A DNA stretch of 13,529 nucleotides from Chlorobiota bacterium (GTDB lineage: Bacteria; Bacteroidota; Ignavibacteria; Ignavibacteriales; Ignavibacteriaceae): contig RHKR01000016.1 in assembly GCA_008363265.1 (NCBI GenBank), positions 1 through 13,529 on the forward strand, given 5' to 3'. A model generated the notes under the pieces. It did not search any database, had not been told where the DNA came from, and was given only the letters and a program-made list of their open reading frames with translations. Positions 1 through 7,140 of the stretch are shown here, piece after piece. Numbering within the stretch: the stretch's first letter is position 1; each line of letters opens with the position of its first letter. Made by a program: the position numbers and the translations under genes.

Positions 1-624
1 CTCTTCGGCCTTGGCTTTCAGATCATCAGGTATATCCATTTCAGTAACCTGTTTTGAGCCCAGCGCGCCGTACTTGTAGGCTTTCATCTTGAGGACATCG
101 ATAACTGTATCGAAATGCAGCCCTTCTTTTGCAGGGAAAGTTACAACAACAACGCCATGTGAAAGGCGTTCGTGGGCCTGAGCCACCACTCTTTCGAAAT
201 CGGATCTTTCATGGTCAATTTTGTTGACAACGATGGCTGCAGGTTTTTTGTCACCTTTGAGGTAATCCCAACAGTGTTCGGTACCGACTTCGATTCCTTC
301 TACCGCTTTTACGAAGATAACACCCGTATCGACAACTTTTGCCGCCGCAAGAACTTCACCTTCAAAATCCGATGTTCCCGGAGCATCTATCAGGTTAAGC
401 TTGGTATCTTTCCATTCAAGGTGGCATGCAGAGAGGGATATTGAGATCTTGCGTTCGATCTCGTTTGCTGTATAATCGGAAATTGTATTTCCCTCTTCGA
501 TTTTGCCGATACGGGTGGTTTCACCACCGGTGTACAATGCCAGCTCGTTGAATGTCGTCTTTCCGGCGCTGGCGTGACCAAAAAGACCGATATTCCGGAG
601 GGCTTCCGGAGTATAATCTTTCAC
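1..624 (-). CDS. EF-G-2-type translational GTPase, N-terminal part (runs off left edge)
   Basis: The first 208 residues of an EF-G-like GTPase, open at the window edge. The start is GTG at 624-622, preceded by AAAGGAG with a 7-nt spacer; no ATG fits. The G domain is clear: P-loop GHASAGKTT (residues 16-24), the switch-I region around EGNTISDY (44-51) and ERKISIS (57-63), G3 DAPGTSDF (80-87), G4 NKID (134-137). The EGNTxSDY and DAPG forms match the EF-G-2 subgroup (Thermus EF-G-2, mycobacterial FusA2) rather than canonical FusA, which has RGITI and DTPGHVD. The His that follows DTPG in canonical EF-G and supports GTP hydrolysis is Thr84 here, and the switch-I Thr is Ser61. It is the last visible gene of a block after ytxH- and DUF948-like genes, 12 nt from its neighbour. 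Being a translational GTPase is secure; whether it translocates is not, and domains II-V are outside the window. Confidence 0.93.
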   Translation of the reverse strand, partial: MKDYTPEALRNIGLFGHASAGKTTFNELALYTGGETTRIGKIEEGNTISDYTANEIERKISISLSACHLEWKDTKLNLIDAPGTSDFEGEVLAAAKVVDTGVIFVKAVEGIEVGTEHCWDYLKGDKKPAAIVVNKIDHERSDFERVVAQAHERLSHGVVVVTFPAKEGLHFDTVIDVLKMKAYKYGALGSKQVTEMDIPDDLKAKAEE

Positions 625-636
625 AGGTGATCTCCT

Positions 637-1023
637 TTATTTTTTAGAGTAAAAGGCTCTGAAAAGGGCGGCAAGGCCGCCCCTCAGAGTTGTTAAATTT
701 GAAAGCAGCTTCTCAACGGGTGATTCAAAACTTTCCTTGATCTTCTCTTCAAAACCGAACAGACTCTCAAGCCTCATCTTGATCTGATCAATTATCCAGC
801 CCGATTTCTCAAGCTGTTCCTGGATCTCATCGGATGTCTGATTCAACGAAGTCGATAGCGACTGCATCGAATCTATCAACGGCTCAAACCTGTCGGTTAG
901 TTGTCCCACATCTTTCTGCATCTGCTGAACACTTTCGGTGAGCTTCTTCAAATAAAAGATGAGAGCAATACAGAGTGCCGAAGCACTTACATAAAGGATG
1001 ACAAGAAAAATATCCGTTAACAT
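637..1023 (-). CDS. Small membrane-anchored coiled-coil protein, DUF948/YtxG-like
   Basis: A 128-residue protein with one N-terminal transmembrane helix (about residues 4-24), then a polar, probably helical and coiled-coil region (about 26-105) with the spaced hydrophobics typical of DUF948 proteins. The C-terminus is more apolar (TLRGGLAALFRAF, 112-124). The expected topology is membrane-anchored, with the coil facing the cytoplasm or periplasm. It lies 22 nt downstream of a YtxH-like gene. A DUF948 gene next to ytxH also occurs in Bacillus subtilis (ytxG, ytxH), which supports both calls. The molecular role is unknown; a stress or envelope association is only suggested by the Bacillus case. 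The ATG start at 1023 has a weak AAAGAG upstream. Family assignment comes from pattern and context, not from a search. Confidence 0.72.
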   Translation of the reverse strand: MLTDIFLVILYVSASALCIALIFYLKKLTESVQQMQKDVGQLTDRFEPLIDSMQSLSTSLNQTSDEIQEQLEKSGWIIDQIKMRLESLFGFEEKIKESFESPVEKLLSNLTTLRGGLAALFRAFYSKK

Positions 1024-1045
1024 AAGCTACTCTTTCAATTGATCG

Positions 1046-1384
1046 TTATGCGTTTTCGGTTTCCTGCTCTGCTGCGGGTTTTTCCTTTACGCTTTTCATT
1101 AATTTTTCGGCATCAGCCTTGATCTCTTCCGCCTTTTTCTTGGCATCGTCGATCATCTGCTGACCTTTCTTCTTGCCTTCATTCAGCACTTCCTGTGCTT
1201 TTTCTTTGGCCTTGCTAAGCTGATTCTCAGCTTCTTTCTTGTATTCGTCCGCCTTGTCCTGTATATCCTTGCGGAGTTCTTTGCCGCTCTTCGGTGCAAA
1301 GAGCAGAGCCAGAGAGGCGCCTACTAAACCTCCTGCCAGCAGGCCAATGAGTAATCCTTTACTAAGATCTCTGTCGCTCGACAT
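1046..1384 (-). CDS. YtxH-like membrane protein
   Basis: A 112-residue protein starting at ATG 1384. A longer frame from a TTG at 1396 is possible, but the GGAGG that should serve as ribosome-binding site lies 5 nt before ATG 1384 and would then be inside the gene. Residues 10-30 form a glycine-rich transmembrane helix ending LLFAPKSGKELR (27-38), the signature of the YtxH family. Residues 40-104 are a highly charged Lys/Glu/Ala helix, and the tail is acidic. The family is anchored in the membrane with the charged helix in the cytoplasm; it is stress-linked in Bacillus, with unknown biochemical function. This is probably the first gene of a three-gene unit with the DUF948-like gene and the EF-G-like GTPase, because a terminator for the upstream gene separates it from icd. 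Confidence 0.85.
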   Translation of the reverse strand: MSSDRDLSKGLLIGLLAGGLVGASLALLFAPKSGKELRKDIQDKADEYKKEAENQLSKAKEKAQEVLNEGKKKGQQMIDDAKKKAEEIKADAEKLMKSVKEKPAAEQETENA

Positions 1385-1416
1385 AGCTTCCTCCAATTTT
1401 GTTTAAGGGTTTACAA

Positions 1417-1424
1417 CAAATTTA
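1417..1424 (-). promoter_or_regulatory. Possible Bacteroidota-type -7 element upstream of ytxH-like gene
   Basis: On the minus strand this site reads TAAATTTG, an exact fit to the Bacteroidota -7 consensus TAnnTTTG, about 33 nt before ATG 1384. No TTTG is visible at the expected 19-21 nt upstream, so this is only half a promoter. The stretch 1385-1542 is AT-rich, lies between the icd terminator and the ytxH-like gene, and must contain that unit's promoter if it is independently transcribed. I see nothing else in it. Confidence 0.25.
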
Positions 1425-1542
1425 TATCTGCCATATAATATACTTCCATTTTGAAATAAAATCAAAGGCTATCCGTTGTCTTACTTTAAAATAAAAATAT
1501 ATAATACTGTCTAAAATAATAGTTCATGAGTTCACATCAAAT

Positions 1543-1570
1543 AAAAAAAGGAGGCCAATGCCTCCTTTAT
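1543..1570 (-). terminator. Intrinsic terminator after icd
   Basis: A 9-bp perfect stem (1547-1555 with 1560-1568, AAAGGAGGC / GCCTCCTTT) closes a 4-nt loop. On the minus strand it leads into seven U residues (1549-1543), three of which also pair at the stem base. This is the expected end of the icd transcript, 73 nt beyond its stop codon. On the plus strand the tail is interrupted by A residues, so it is directional or only weakly bidirectional. Confidence 0.82.
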
Positions 1571-1609
1571 TAAAAAAAATGTCGGATAAGTGAATTGTTG
1601 ATATCAGCT

Positions 1610-1644
1610 ACTGATCACTGATCACTAATCACTGATCACTGATT
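1610..1644. repeat. Five-copy heptamer tandem repeat abutting icd stop
   Basis: Five consecutive 7-bp units read ACTGATC, ACTGATC, ACTAATC, ACTGATC, ACTGATT on the plus strand. Four copies match at six or more positions to ACTGATC and three are identical. The last unit overlaps the icd stop codon (TAA at 1645-1643 on the minus strand). The array sits between that stop and the terminator. Three units contain GATC within the near-palindrome TGATCA. It is too short and has no spacers, so it is not CRISPR. It resembles the short heptanucleotide tandem repeats described in other phyla (for example STRR in cyanobacteria), but identity with any named family is not claimed. Confidence 0.9.
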
Positions 1645-2893
1645 ACATGTTTTTCACTATCTCTTTCGCGAATTCACTGGTCTTCACTTCTTTCGCGCCA
1701 TCCATAAGTCTCGCGAAATCGTAGGTAACCACCTTGCTGGAGATGGTTTTCTGAAGTGCAGACTCGATCATACGGGCCACTTCGGTCCAACCGATATAGT
1801 CGAACATCATCACGCCGGAAAGAATAACTGAACCGGGGTTGATCTTATCGAGGTTGGCATATTTTGGAGCAGTACCGTGTGTTGCTTCAAACAGACCGAT
1901 CTCATAGCTCATGTTTGCGCCGGGCGCGATACCGAGACCGCCAACCTGCGCGGCAGCAGCATCGGAGAGATAGTCGCCGTTAAGGTTAGGTGTGGCCACC
2001 ACATCGTATTCATCCGGCCGGAGAAGTATCTGCTGGAACATGCTGTCTGCGATCCTGTCTTTGATGAGAATCTTGCCTTCAGGCACCTTACCACCATGAT
2101 TCGCCCAAACCTCATCTTCAGAGACGGTGATATGGCCGAATTCTTCTTTCGCCAGTTCATATCCCCACTCTTTGAATGAGCCCTCAGTGAACTTCATGAT
2201 GTTGCCTTTGTGAACAAGAGTAACGCTCTTGCGGTTGTGGGCAATCGCATACTCGATAGCTTTTTTGATAACGCGTTTTGAACCGAAAGCAGACATCGGT
2301 TTTACGCCGATACCTGATGACTGACGGATGTTTTTTCCGAACTTGGTGTTGATGAGCTCGATTATTTCATTGGCTTCCGCGGAACCGGCTTTGAACTCGA
2401 CACCTGCGTAAACATCTTCTGTGTTCTCTCTGAAGAGTACGATGTCGAGTTTCTCGGGTGTTTTAACGGGACTTGGTGTTCCTGTGTAGTACTTTACCGG
2501 ACGAACGCACGCGAAAAGATCGAGTCTCTGACGAAGTGTCACGTTCAGACTTCTGATTCCACCGCCAACCGGTGTGGTCAATGGTCCTTTGATCGCGACA
2601 AGATACTCTTCGATCGCCTGAAGTGTCTCCTCGGGAAGCCATTCATTCTCACCATAAACTTGGAGTGATTTCTCACCGGCGAAGATTTCAGCCCAGGCAA
2701 CTTTCTTCTTGCCGCCGTAAGCTTTTTCGACCGCGGCATCAAATACATGCTGTGAAGCTTTCCAGATATCGGGACCTGTGCCGTCACCTTCTATAAAGAG
2801 CAGAACCGGCTGGTCGGGAACAACAAGTTTTCCCTCTTTCACCGTTATTTTTTCACCGAATGCGGGAACTTTAACATGTTTGTAGTCTCCCAT
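1643..2893 (-). CDS. icd: NADP-dependent isocitrate dehydrogenase
   Basis: A 416-residue homodimeric-type isocitrate dehydrogenase that converts isocitrate plus NADP+ to 2-oxoglutarate, CO2 and NADPH in the TCA cycle. It is full length and close to the Escherichia coli enzyme. Visible residues include the substrate-loop Ser115 and Asn117 in RSLNV (E. coli Ser113 is the AceK phosphorylation site), Arg121, Arg131 and Arg155, Tyr162 in ENTEDVYAG, Lys229 in VHKGN, and metal-binding Asp307 and Asp311 in [13 protein letters not shown] specificity is indicated by HGTAPKY with Lys344 and Tyr345, and by Tyr391 and Arg395, which fall at the E. coli positions. The ATG overlaps the stop of the upstream flippase-like gene by one base (TAATG). 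An AGGAGG lies 7 nt before the start, inside that gene's 3' end. It closes a five-gene block and is followed by a heptamer repeat and a terminator. No aceK is in the window. Confidence 0.98.
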   Translation of the reverse strand: MGDYKHVKVPAFGEKITVKEGKLVVPDQPVLLFIEGDGTGPDIWKASQHVFDAAVEKAYGGKKKVAWAEIFAGEKSLQVYGENEWLPEETLQAIEEYLVAIKGPLTTPVGGGIRSLNVTLRQRLDLFACVRPVKYYTGTPSPVKTPEKLDIVLFRENTEDVYAGVEFKAGSAEANEIIELINTKFGKNIRQSSGIGVKPMSAFGSKRVIKKAIEYAIAHNRKSVTLVHKGNIMKFTEGSFKEWGYELAKEEFGHITVSEDEVWANHGGKVPEGKILIKDRIADSMFQQILLRPDEYDVVATPNLNGDYLSDAAAAQVGGLGIAPGANMSYEIGLFEATHGTAPKYANLDKINPGSVILSGVMMFDYIGWTEVARMIESALQKTISSKVVTYDFARLMDGAKEVKTSEFAKEIVKNM

Positions 2894-3861
2894 TAGTTGA
2901 CCTCCTTTTCATTAAGTTTGTTTAGATCTATAATTCCTGAGCGCCTCTGAAAAAGCGCGAATGCCACGAGACCAACCAGAACAGCGAACCAAAGTGTCGC
3001 CACGCGGATCAGGATAGTGGATGAAACGGCAACAGCCTCAGACTGCCCCAAAGACCTGATGAACAGGGTAAAAAGGGCATCCGCGGCGCCAAGTCCACCG
3101 GGCAGGAACGAAAGAGCACCTGCAACCGTGGCAAATGAGTAGAAAAATGAGCTTCTGAAGAGTGAAATGTCAACAGAAAAATCTTTCAATATCAAAAAAT
3201 AAGCATAACACTCGAAAAACCACGAGACAAGACTAAGAATCGTCATTAAAAAGATCGGCTTCGGCTTGAGGAGCGTATATGCACTCTCGTACAACTCTGT
3301 AATGTGCGGAATGGATCTCTTCAGGAAATTGATCCGGGAGAGAATTCCGATGGTCTTAAGGGCTATTCCTCTGTGCGAGATCACAAAGATCATCACGACA
3401 AATCCGAAGATCGCCCCTACCGCGAAAACCCTTCCGTAGTTAAAACTGTAGGCTCCGGCAAGTGCGATCAGCATCAGGGCTGTCATGTCAGTAACCCTTT
3501 CTGCGAATACAACCGGTGCTGTACGGGCCACAGGCACTCCATACCGCTCCTTCAAAAGGAACGATTTCAGCACCTCCCCCATTTTTCCCGGGGTGACACT
3601 CAGGACAAAACCGCTTAGAAATATCAGGAAAGATTCACCTGCTCCAATTCGAACATCTATCAGGCCGAGATAGTAGTGCCACTTAAGAAAGCGGAAAACA
3701 TAGTTTGAAAAAACCAGCAGCAGTATTACAGGTACAAGCCAAAGGCTGAACCCAGCGAGGGCTTGTGCGACCTTGTCGAGATCGGCATATATGGAAAAAC
3801 CAAGATAAATGACAACAGAAGCGACAATCGACCAGATTATCTTCTGTTTGAAATTTTTCAA
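2893..3861 (-). CDS. Flippase-like integral membrane protein (LPG synthase TM / UPF0104 type)
   Basis: A 322-residue polytopic membrane protein with about eight hydrophobic segments. Signature positions of the lysylphosphatidylglycerol-synthase transmembrane (AglD/UPF0104-like) family are visible: [10 protein letters not shown] (57-66), SVTPGKMGE (88-96), FAERVTD (119-125) and [11 protein letters not shown] (252-262). There is no fused aminoacyl-transfer domain, so it is not an MprF lysyltransferase. Members lacking that domain are usually annotated as lipid flippase-like or glycan-associated; the substrate here is unknown. The start appears to be TTG at 3861, overlapping the maf stop as TTGA; no ATG or GTG fits, and the upstream AAAGAAAG is a weak SD, so coupled translation is likely. 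It is followed immediately by icd with a one-base overlap. Membrane location is secure, function is not. Confidence 0.85.
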   Translation of the reverse strand: MKNFKQKIIWSIVASVVIYLGFSIYADLDKVAQALAGFSLWLVPVILLLVFSNYVFRFLKWHYYLGLIDVRIGAGESFLIFLSGFVLSVTPGKMGEVLKSFLLKERYGVPVARTAPVVFAERVTDMTALMLIALAGAYSFNYGRVFAVGAIFGFVVMIFVISHRGIALKTIGILSRINFLKRSIPHITELYESAYTLLKPKPIFLMTILSLVSWFFECYAYFLILKDFSVDISLFRSSFFYSFATVAGALSFLPGGLGAADALFTLFIRSLGQSEAVAVSSTILIRVATLWFAVLVGLVAFALFQRRSGIIDLNKLNEKEVN

Positions 3862-4436
3862 CTCAAAACTTTCTTTAATGCTTTATATACAGCATTTGTC
3901 GGAAGACCCATCACATTGTAGTAGCATCCGGTTATACTCTCCATAAAGATCGAACCGTATCCATCCTGAACGCCGTAACCGCCAGCTTTGTCATATGGGC
4001 TCCCGGTCGCGATATAGCCGTCAATTTCGTCTTTCGTTAAATGTGTGAACCTGACTTTGGTTTTGGCCTCTGAGTCGATCCTTCTGCCGGTTTCAGTATT
4101 GACCACAGAAAATCCTGTTACAACCGTGTGCTCATTTCCACTAAGCATCCCAAGCATTTTTCGTGCCTCAGCCTCATCCGCGGGTTTGTTGAGTATGTGA
4201 CCGCCGAGTACTACGATGGTATCAGCAGTTACGATGATTCCCTCGATCCCGCGGGAAATGGCATCATCCATTTTTCTTTTTGCCAAAACCAGTGCAACAT
4301 CCTCTTCAGGTATCGAAGGATCAAAAGATTCATCCGTATCAAGCGAGACTGTCTCCAGTTCGCGCACGAGCTGCCCCATAAGGAAGTGTCGCCTCGGTGA
4401 ACGGGAGGCCAGTGTGACTTTGATATCAATTATCAT
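3858..4436 (-). CDS. maf: Maf-family nucleoside triphosphate pyrophosphatase
   Basis: A 192-residue Maf protein of normal family length. Members hydrolyse nucleoside triphosphates such as dTTP and UTP, including modified forms, to the monophosphate and pyrophosphate in the cytoplasm. Visible motifs are LASRSPRR (9-16, substrate loop), VTADTIV (69-75, metal and catalytic Asp), NKP (83-85), MLSGNEHTVVTG (97-108) and SPYDKAGGYGVQD (146-158). The last motif fits the dTTP/UTP-type (YhdE-like) group better than the YceF group. The ATG start overlaps the 3' end of the SpoIID-domain gene by 11 bases with no clear SD, which suggests translational coupling. The 3' end overlaps the flippase-like gene by 4 bases. 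Substrate preference is inferred from motif form only. Confidence 0.95.
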   Translation of the reverse strand: MIIDIKVTLASRSPRRHFLMGQLVRELETVSLDTDESFDPSIPEEDVALVLAKRKMDDAISRGIEGIIVTADTIVVLGGHILNKPADEAEARKMLGMLSGNEHTVVTGFSVVNTETGRRIDSEAKTKVRFTHLTKDEIDGYIATGSPYDKAGGYGVQDGYGSIFMESITGCYYNVMGLPTNAVYKALKKVLS

Positions 4437-5691
4437 AAGCTTGCGTCAGTTGTGTCTCAGGGAAGTAGTGCGAAAGGATCTCATGAAATGGTACTTCATC
4501 CCTGCTGAGATTCAGTGCCCCCCACTGGCACATCCCCACTCCGTGGCCATTGCCTTTGCCGGTGAGATTGATCTTATTGAGAATGCCGTCTTTCCTGATC
4601 AGTTCGATCTCAAAATTTGAACTCCGGAGGATTGAATTGTCCTTCTTGCTCTTTATAACATCCCTGATCTTGCTACCGGGAATGACAAGGGGCTTCTCAC
4701 CCATCAGATTCACAATCAATGACTTTGCCCTGCCTGACGGATGACGGTCTTTTATTTCAAGGCTTTCCAGCGCAAAATTGGTGGAACTGATCAGTTTTGC
4801 AGCCGAGAGGTATCTGACTATTTCGAAAGGTGTGTAAGATTCAGACCATCTGAAAGAAGGTGAACGCTCACAATAGGGAGGGTCGCCATCCTTCACACCT
4901 TTTAGGTATGGAACATTAACCGGACCAAACACATTTGCGATATCCTCGGTATGGCCTCCGCAGTTTGCGGAATAGAAGACAAGAGCCGGTTTCCCCTTGT
5001 AAGTTATAATCAATCCGAGTGTCTCGATCACAGACTTACTGTCGATTCCTGTCTCAACATCCATACCGCCATAGGCCTGATCTTTAACACCATCTGTTAC
5101 ATCGTAAAATGCCCTTTTCTCATACATTCTGTTGATGGCAAAGGTTCTGGCTGTAACCGCGGCGCATTTAAGTGCCTCGTAAAAATGGTTGTCCTTCAGT
5201 CCGATCTCAAGCGGAACGACACCCAAGAGGTAATCCTCGAGATCAAGGTAGTTTATCACAAGTATTTTTGAGTTTTGAGCAGTGAACCAGAGCTCGCCAC
5301 GATAACTCTTTTTCTTGAAATTCAGATATTCTTCCCTAAGCCCGGGTTTCAACTTGACAACCTTCCCGGAGAAATCACCTTTAGATGTGGAAACAGTGAC
5401 CACACCTTTGGAGACTGAGACTGATATCTCCTCATCTTCCTCGAGTGGTGTTCCCGGCTGATCACCTTCGGAGATAACAGACTTAATGTCTACTTCATAA
5501 CTGAAGGGTTTTATCTCTTCATCAAGAAGAACTCTGATATTCTGCCTTAAAGTGTTGTTTGAAGCTGTCCGTGTACCGGGATCATTGCCGTGAATGCTCC
5601 TGACGGTTGACGCGCACGAAGAGAATGAAAAAAGGAAAACAATAAGGGGGACTAGAACTCTGGAATTGTGGAGGAGGTCGGAAGAAAACAC
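4426..5691 (-). CDS. SpoIID/LytB-domain lipoprotein (peptidoglycan lytic transglycosylase-like)
   Basis: A 421-residue exported protein. A hydrophobic N-terminal signal (about 12-25) ends in FSSC, so Cys26 is a plausible lipidation site. The SpoIID domain carries its main motifs in order: NIRVLL (51-56), LEDYLLGVVPLE with the presumed catalytic Glu162, ALKCAAVTARTFA (173-185), YSANCGGHTED (240-250) and GHGVGMCQWGA (382-392). In the family, SpoIID cleaves stem-peptide-free glycan strands. SpoIID-like domains also occur in non-sporulating bacteria, where a role in cell-wall turnover or division is likely. The start is GTG at 5691, 5 nt after the stop of the FnIII-like gene and with no clear SD; no later start codon precedes the signal peptide. 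The gene overlaps maf by 11 bases. Residues about 60-110 hold an acidic insertion (TPLEEDEE). The domain call is secure; the enzymatic activity and lipidation are inferred. Confidence 0.93.
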   Translation of the reverse strand: MFSSDLLHNSRVLVPLIVFLFSFSSCASTVRSIHGNDPGTRTASNNTLRQNIRVLLDEEIKPFSYEVDIKSVISEGDQPGTPLEEDEEISVSVSKGVVTVSTSKGDFSGKVVKLKPGLREEYLNFKKKSYRGELWFTAQNSKILVINYLDLEDYLLGVVPLEIGLKDNHFYEALKCAAVTARTFAINRMYEKRAFYDVTDGVKDQAYGGMDVETGIDSKSVIETLGLIITYKGKPALVFYSANCGGHTEDIANVFGPVNVPYLKGVKDGDPPYCERSPSFRWSESYTPFEIVRYLSAAKLISSTNFALESLEIKDRHPSGRAKSLIVNLMGEKPLVIPGSKIRDVIKSKKDNSILRSSNFEIELIRKDGILNKINLTGKGNGHGVGMCQWGALNLSRDEVPFHEILSHYFPETQLTQAYDN

Positions 5692-5696
5692 TAATA

Positions 5697-6092
5697 TTAG
5701 CGGAACATTGCCTTTATGCTGCCCCAGGTCTTTTTGAAACCTGAAACTGAATGACTGACAGAAACTTCCCTTGAGTAGGAGGATGAATTATCCCTGTCGT
5801 TTATTCTTAAACGGTAGATATAGATCACGTCTGTTGTCTTGTATGCACCTTCATCAAAGAAGAGGTAATACGAATTGTTACCTTTTGGTGAAACGCGGGA
5901 CACTTCTGTAAACGGGGTGTTGTGGGTCCTCCGTTCGATCACGAACTCACGAAGATTATTCTCTGAGGTGGTTTTCCACTCAACCTTTACCTTGCCGTCT
6001 TCACTTTTAGCATGAAAAAAGTCAAGGAAAGCCCCGGCTATAACGGAGCCGGCGGCAATAATCAGTGTGAGAAAAACTACTTTTACTTTCAT
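5697..6092 (-). CDS. Small exported protein with FnIII-like beta-sandwich
   Basis: A 131-residue protein with an N-terminal hydrophobic signal (about 4-20, ending near VIAGA). One beta-rich segment follows, with the pattern VKVEWKTTSENNLREFVIERR (36-56), then VIYIYRLRINDRD (89-101) and EVSVSH (109-114). This W-x-T-x-x-E-x-x-x-x-x-F-x-I-E-R pattern is frequent in secreted proteins of Bacteroidota and Ignavibacteria and looks like a single fibronectin-type-III domain. The basic C-terminal tail (SGFKKTWGSIKAMFR) is unusual for a surface adhesin and I cannot explain it. It is the first gene of the block leading into the SpoIID-domain gene, 5 nt away. The ATG at 6092 lacks an SD. No gene name or precise function is recognised. 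Confidence 0.8.
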   Translation of the reverse strand: MKVKVVFLTLIIAAGSVIAGAFLDFFHAKSEDGKVKVEWKTTSENNLREFVIERRTHNTPFTEVSRVSPKGNNSYYLFFDEGAYKTTDVIYIYRLRINDRDNSSSYSREVSVSHSVSGFKKTWGSIKAMFR

Positions 6093-6096
6093 ATGC

Positions 6097-6127
6097 GCAA
6101 TATAACCTGATCAGTCGAAAAATCAAA
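6097..6127 (-). promoter_or_regulatory. Candidate promoter for the FnIII-spoIID-maf-icd block, possibly leaderless
   Basis: On the minus strand, TTTG (6127-6124), a 19-nt spacer and TATATTGC (6104-6097) approximate the Bacteroidota promoter TTTG-N19/21-TAnnTTTG, with mismatches in the last three bases of the -7 element. The element ends 4 nt before ATG 6092 and transcription would start at or next to that codon, which fits the lack of an SD. It also sits in the only gap (6093-6166) between rsgA and this block. The match is imperfect. Confidence 0.35.
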
Positions 6128-6166
6128 GAGAAAAATGAATATTTTTTACCACTGTGATGCCTGTCA

Positions 6167-7126
6167 TCAGTAGATCATGTCCTCTTCTATGTTTTCCAGT
6201 AACCTTAAATAACTTTCATATCTGTCGACGGAAACTTCCTCATTTTCAACAGCTTCGATCACCGCGCAACCCGGCTCATGCTGGTGAGTACAGGGTTTAT
6301 ACTTGCAATCCTGAAGGTGGTCTGCAAGATCAACAAAATAATGAGCGAGATCCTCTTTCCTGATACCGAATGGTGCGATCTCTCTGATCCCGGGAGTATC
6401 CACTAAAAAAGTGGTACTGTCTATCCTGTTCATGTTAACAATAACCGTGGTGTGCTTCCCTTTTTGGGAATACAGACTGACACCTCCGGTTGCAAGATCG
6501 AGATCCGGGAAGAGCGCGTTCAGTATCGATGACTTCCCGACACCCGAATGTCCCCAGAACATCGATTTCTTTCCCATTACTTCATTCCTGAGATCCCCGA
6601 TCCCTGTTCCTTCGGTGGCTGAAACCATAAACACCTGATAGCCAAGGCCGGTGTAAAGTTCCTCCCAAAGTTCCTGCTCCTCAGGTATTTCAACGAGATC
6701 GGTCTTGTTAAACACAAGAACGGGCTGAATATTTGAACTTTCAGCTATCACGAGAAAACGGTCGATCACACGGTTGTTAAAAGGTGGTGTACCGAATGAA
6801 CCAACAATAAAAAGCCTGTCAATATTAGAAGCAATTACCTGCTCAAGTCTCTCACCCCTCGCTGAGGCACCCTTTATCCTTGGGGCTTTGCGCGAAATAA
6901 AGTTCTTTCTCGGGTGTACTGCATGAATCACACCTTCACCACCATCGATGAGATCGAAATCAACCGTATCACCTACGACAGCGATGTCAGTGTTGAACAT
7001 CTTTCCCCTTTTCAGCCGCAGGTCGTGCTTAAACTTGCCCCTGAGGACGCACCGGATAACCGAATCATCATCCTCGCGGAGAACCCAGTGACTTTGGCCT
7101 TCAATCCTAATCAGCAGTCCTGTGAT
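6167..7126 (-). CDS. rsgA: Ribosome small-subunit maturation GTPase RsgA, apparent ATC start
   Basis: RsgA (YjeQ) is a circularly permuted GTPase that binds the 30S subunit and assists late maturation. Counted from ATC 7126, the protein has 319 residues. The N-terminal OB fold holds TGLLIRIEG (2-10) and VIRCVLRGKFK (23-33). The permuted G motifs follow: NKTD (140-143, G4), VSATEG (168-173, G5), GHSGVGKSS (192-200, G1), GKHTT (223-227, G2), DTPG (243-246, G3). The zinc knuckle is Cys274, Cys279, His281 and Cys287. An ATG at 7000 would drop 42 residues, including most of the OB fold. The longer frame has no stop until TAA 7141-7139, yet no ATG, GTG or TTG in frame. AAAGGAG stands 7 nt before the ATC, and residue 1 before TGLL is where Met is expected. 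It is the last gene of the barrel and lipoprotein block. RsgA identity is certain; the start codon is the open question. Confidence 0.95.
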   Translation of the reverse strand: MTGLLIRIEGQSHWVLREDDDSVIRCVLRGKFKHDLRLKRGKMFNTDIAVVGDTVDFDLIDGGEGVIHAVHPRKNFISRKAPRIKGASARGERLEQVIASNIDRLFIVGSFGTPPFNNRVIDRFLVIAESSNIQPVLVFNKTDLVEIPEEQELWEELYTGLGYQVFMVSATEGTGIGDLRNEVMGKKSMFWGHSGVGKSSILNALFPDLDLATGGVSLYSQKGKHTTVIVNMNRIDSTTFLVDTPGIREIAPFGIRKEDLAHYFVDLADHLQDCKYKPCTHQHEPGCAVIEAVENEEVSVDRYESYLRLLENIEEDMIY

Positions 7127-7133
7127 GGCGGCA

Positions 7134-7140
7134 CTCCTTT
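7134..7140 (-). promoter_or_regulatory. Ribosome-binding site setting the rsgA start
   Basis: AAAGGAG on the minus strand overlaps the stop codon (TAA, 7141-7139) of the upstream barrel gene. A 7-nt spacer (TGCCGCC) leads to ATC 7126-7124, in frame with rsgA. The same AAAGGAG plus 7-nt spacing precedes the GTG of the EF-G-like gene at 624, and AAAGGAG plus 5 nt precedes ATG 10329. The GTG at 7134-7132 overlaps the SD and is out of frame, ending after seven codons. Confidence 0.6.

Noticed and set aside
1385..1396. TTG start for the YtxH-like gene, four codons earlier
   Set aside because: The GGAGG ribosome-binding site would become coding sequence; ATG 1384 is correctly spaced from it.
1610..1644. 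Heptamer array as a CRISPR remnant
   Set aside because: Units are 7 bp with no spacers and no cas genes nearby.
1877..2787. Other-frame ORFs within icd
   Set aside because: They lie inside a full-length, motif-complete isocitrate dehydrogenase and have no start signals of their own.
6147..6170. Hairpin after rsgA as an intrinsic terminator
   Set aside because: The stem has a bulge and the minus-strand 3' side is A-rich, not U-rich, so it does not fit an intrinsic terminator.
6167..7000. rsgA starting at ATG 7000
   Set aside because: This removes 42 residues with clear OB-fold conservation that are uninterrupted and in frame, and no SD of comparable strength precedes ATG 7000.
7113..7134. 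Tiny ORF from GTG 7134 ending at TGA within the rsgA 5' region
   Set aside because: Its start overlaps the SD itself and it has only seven codons; probably chance, though it could matter if rsgA is regulated by coupling.
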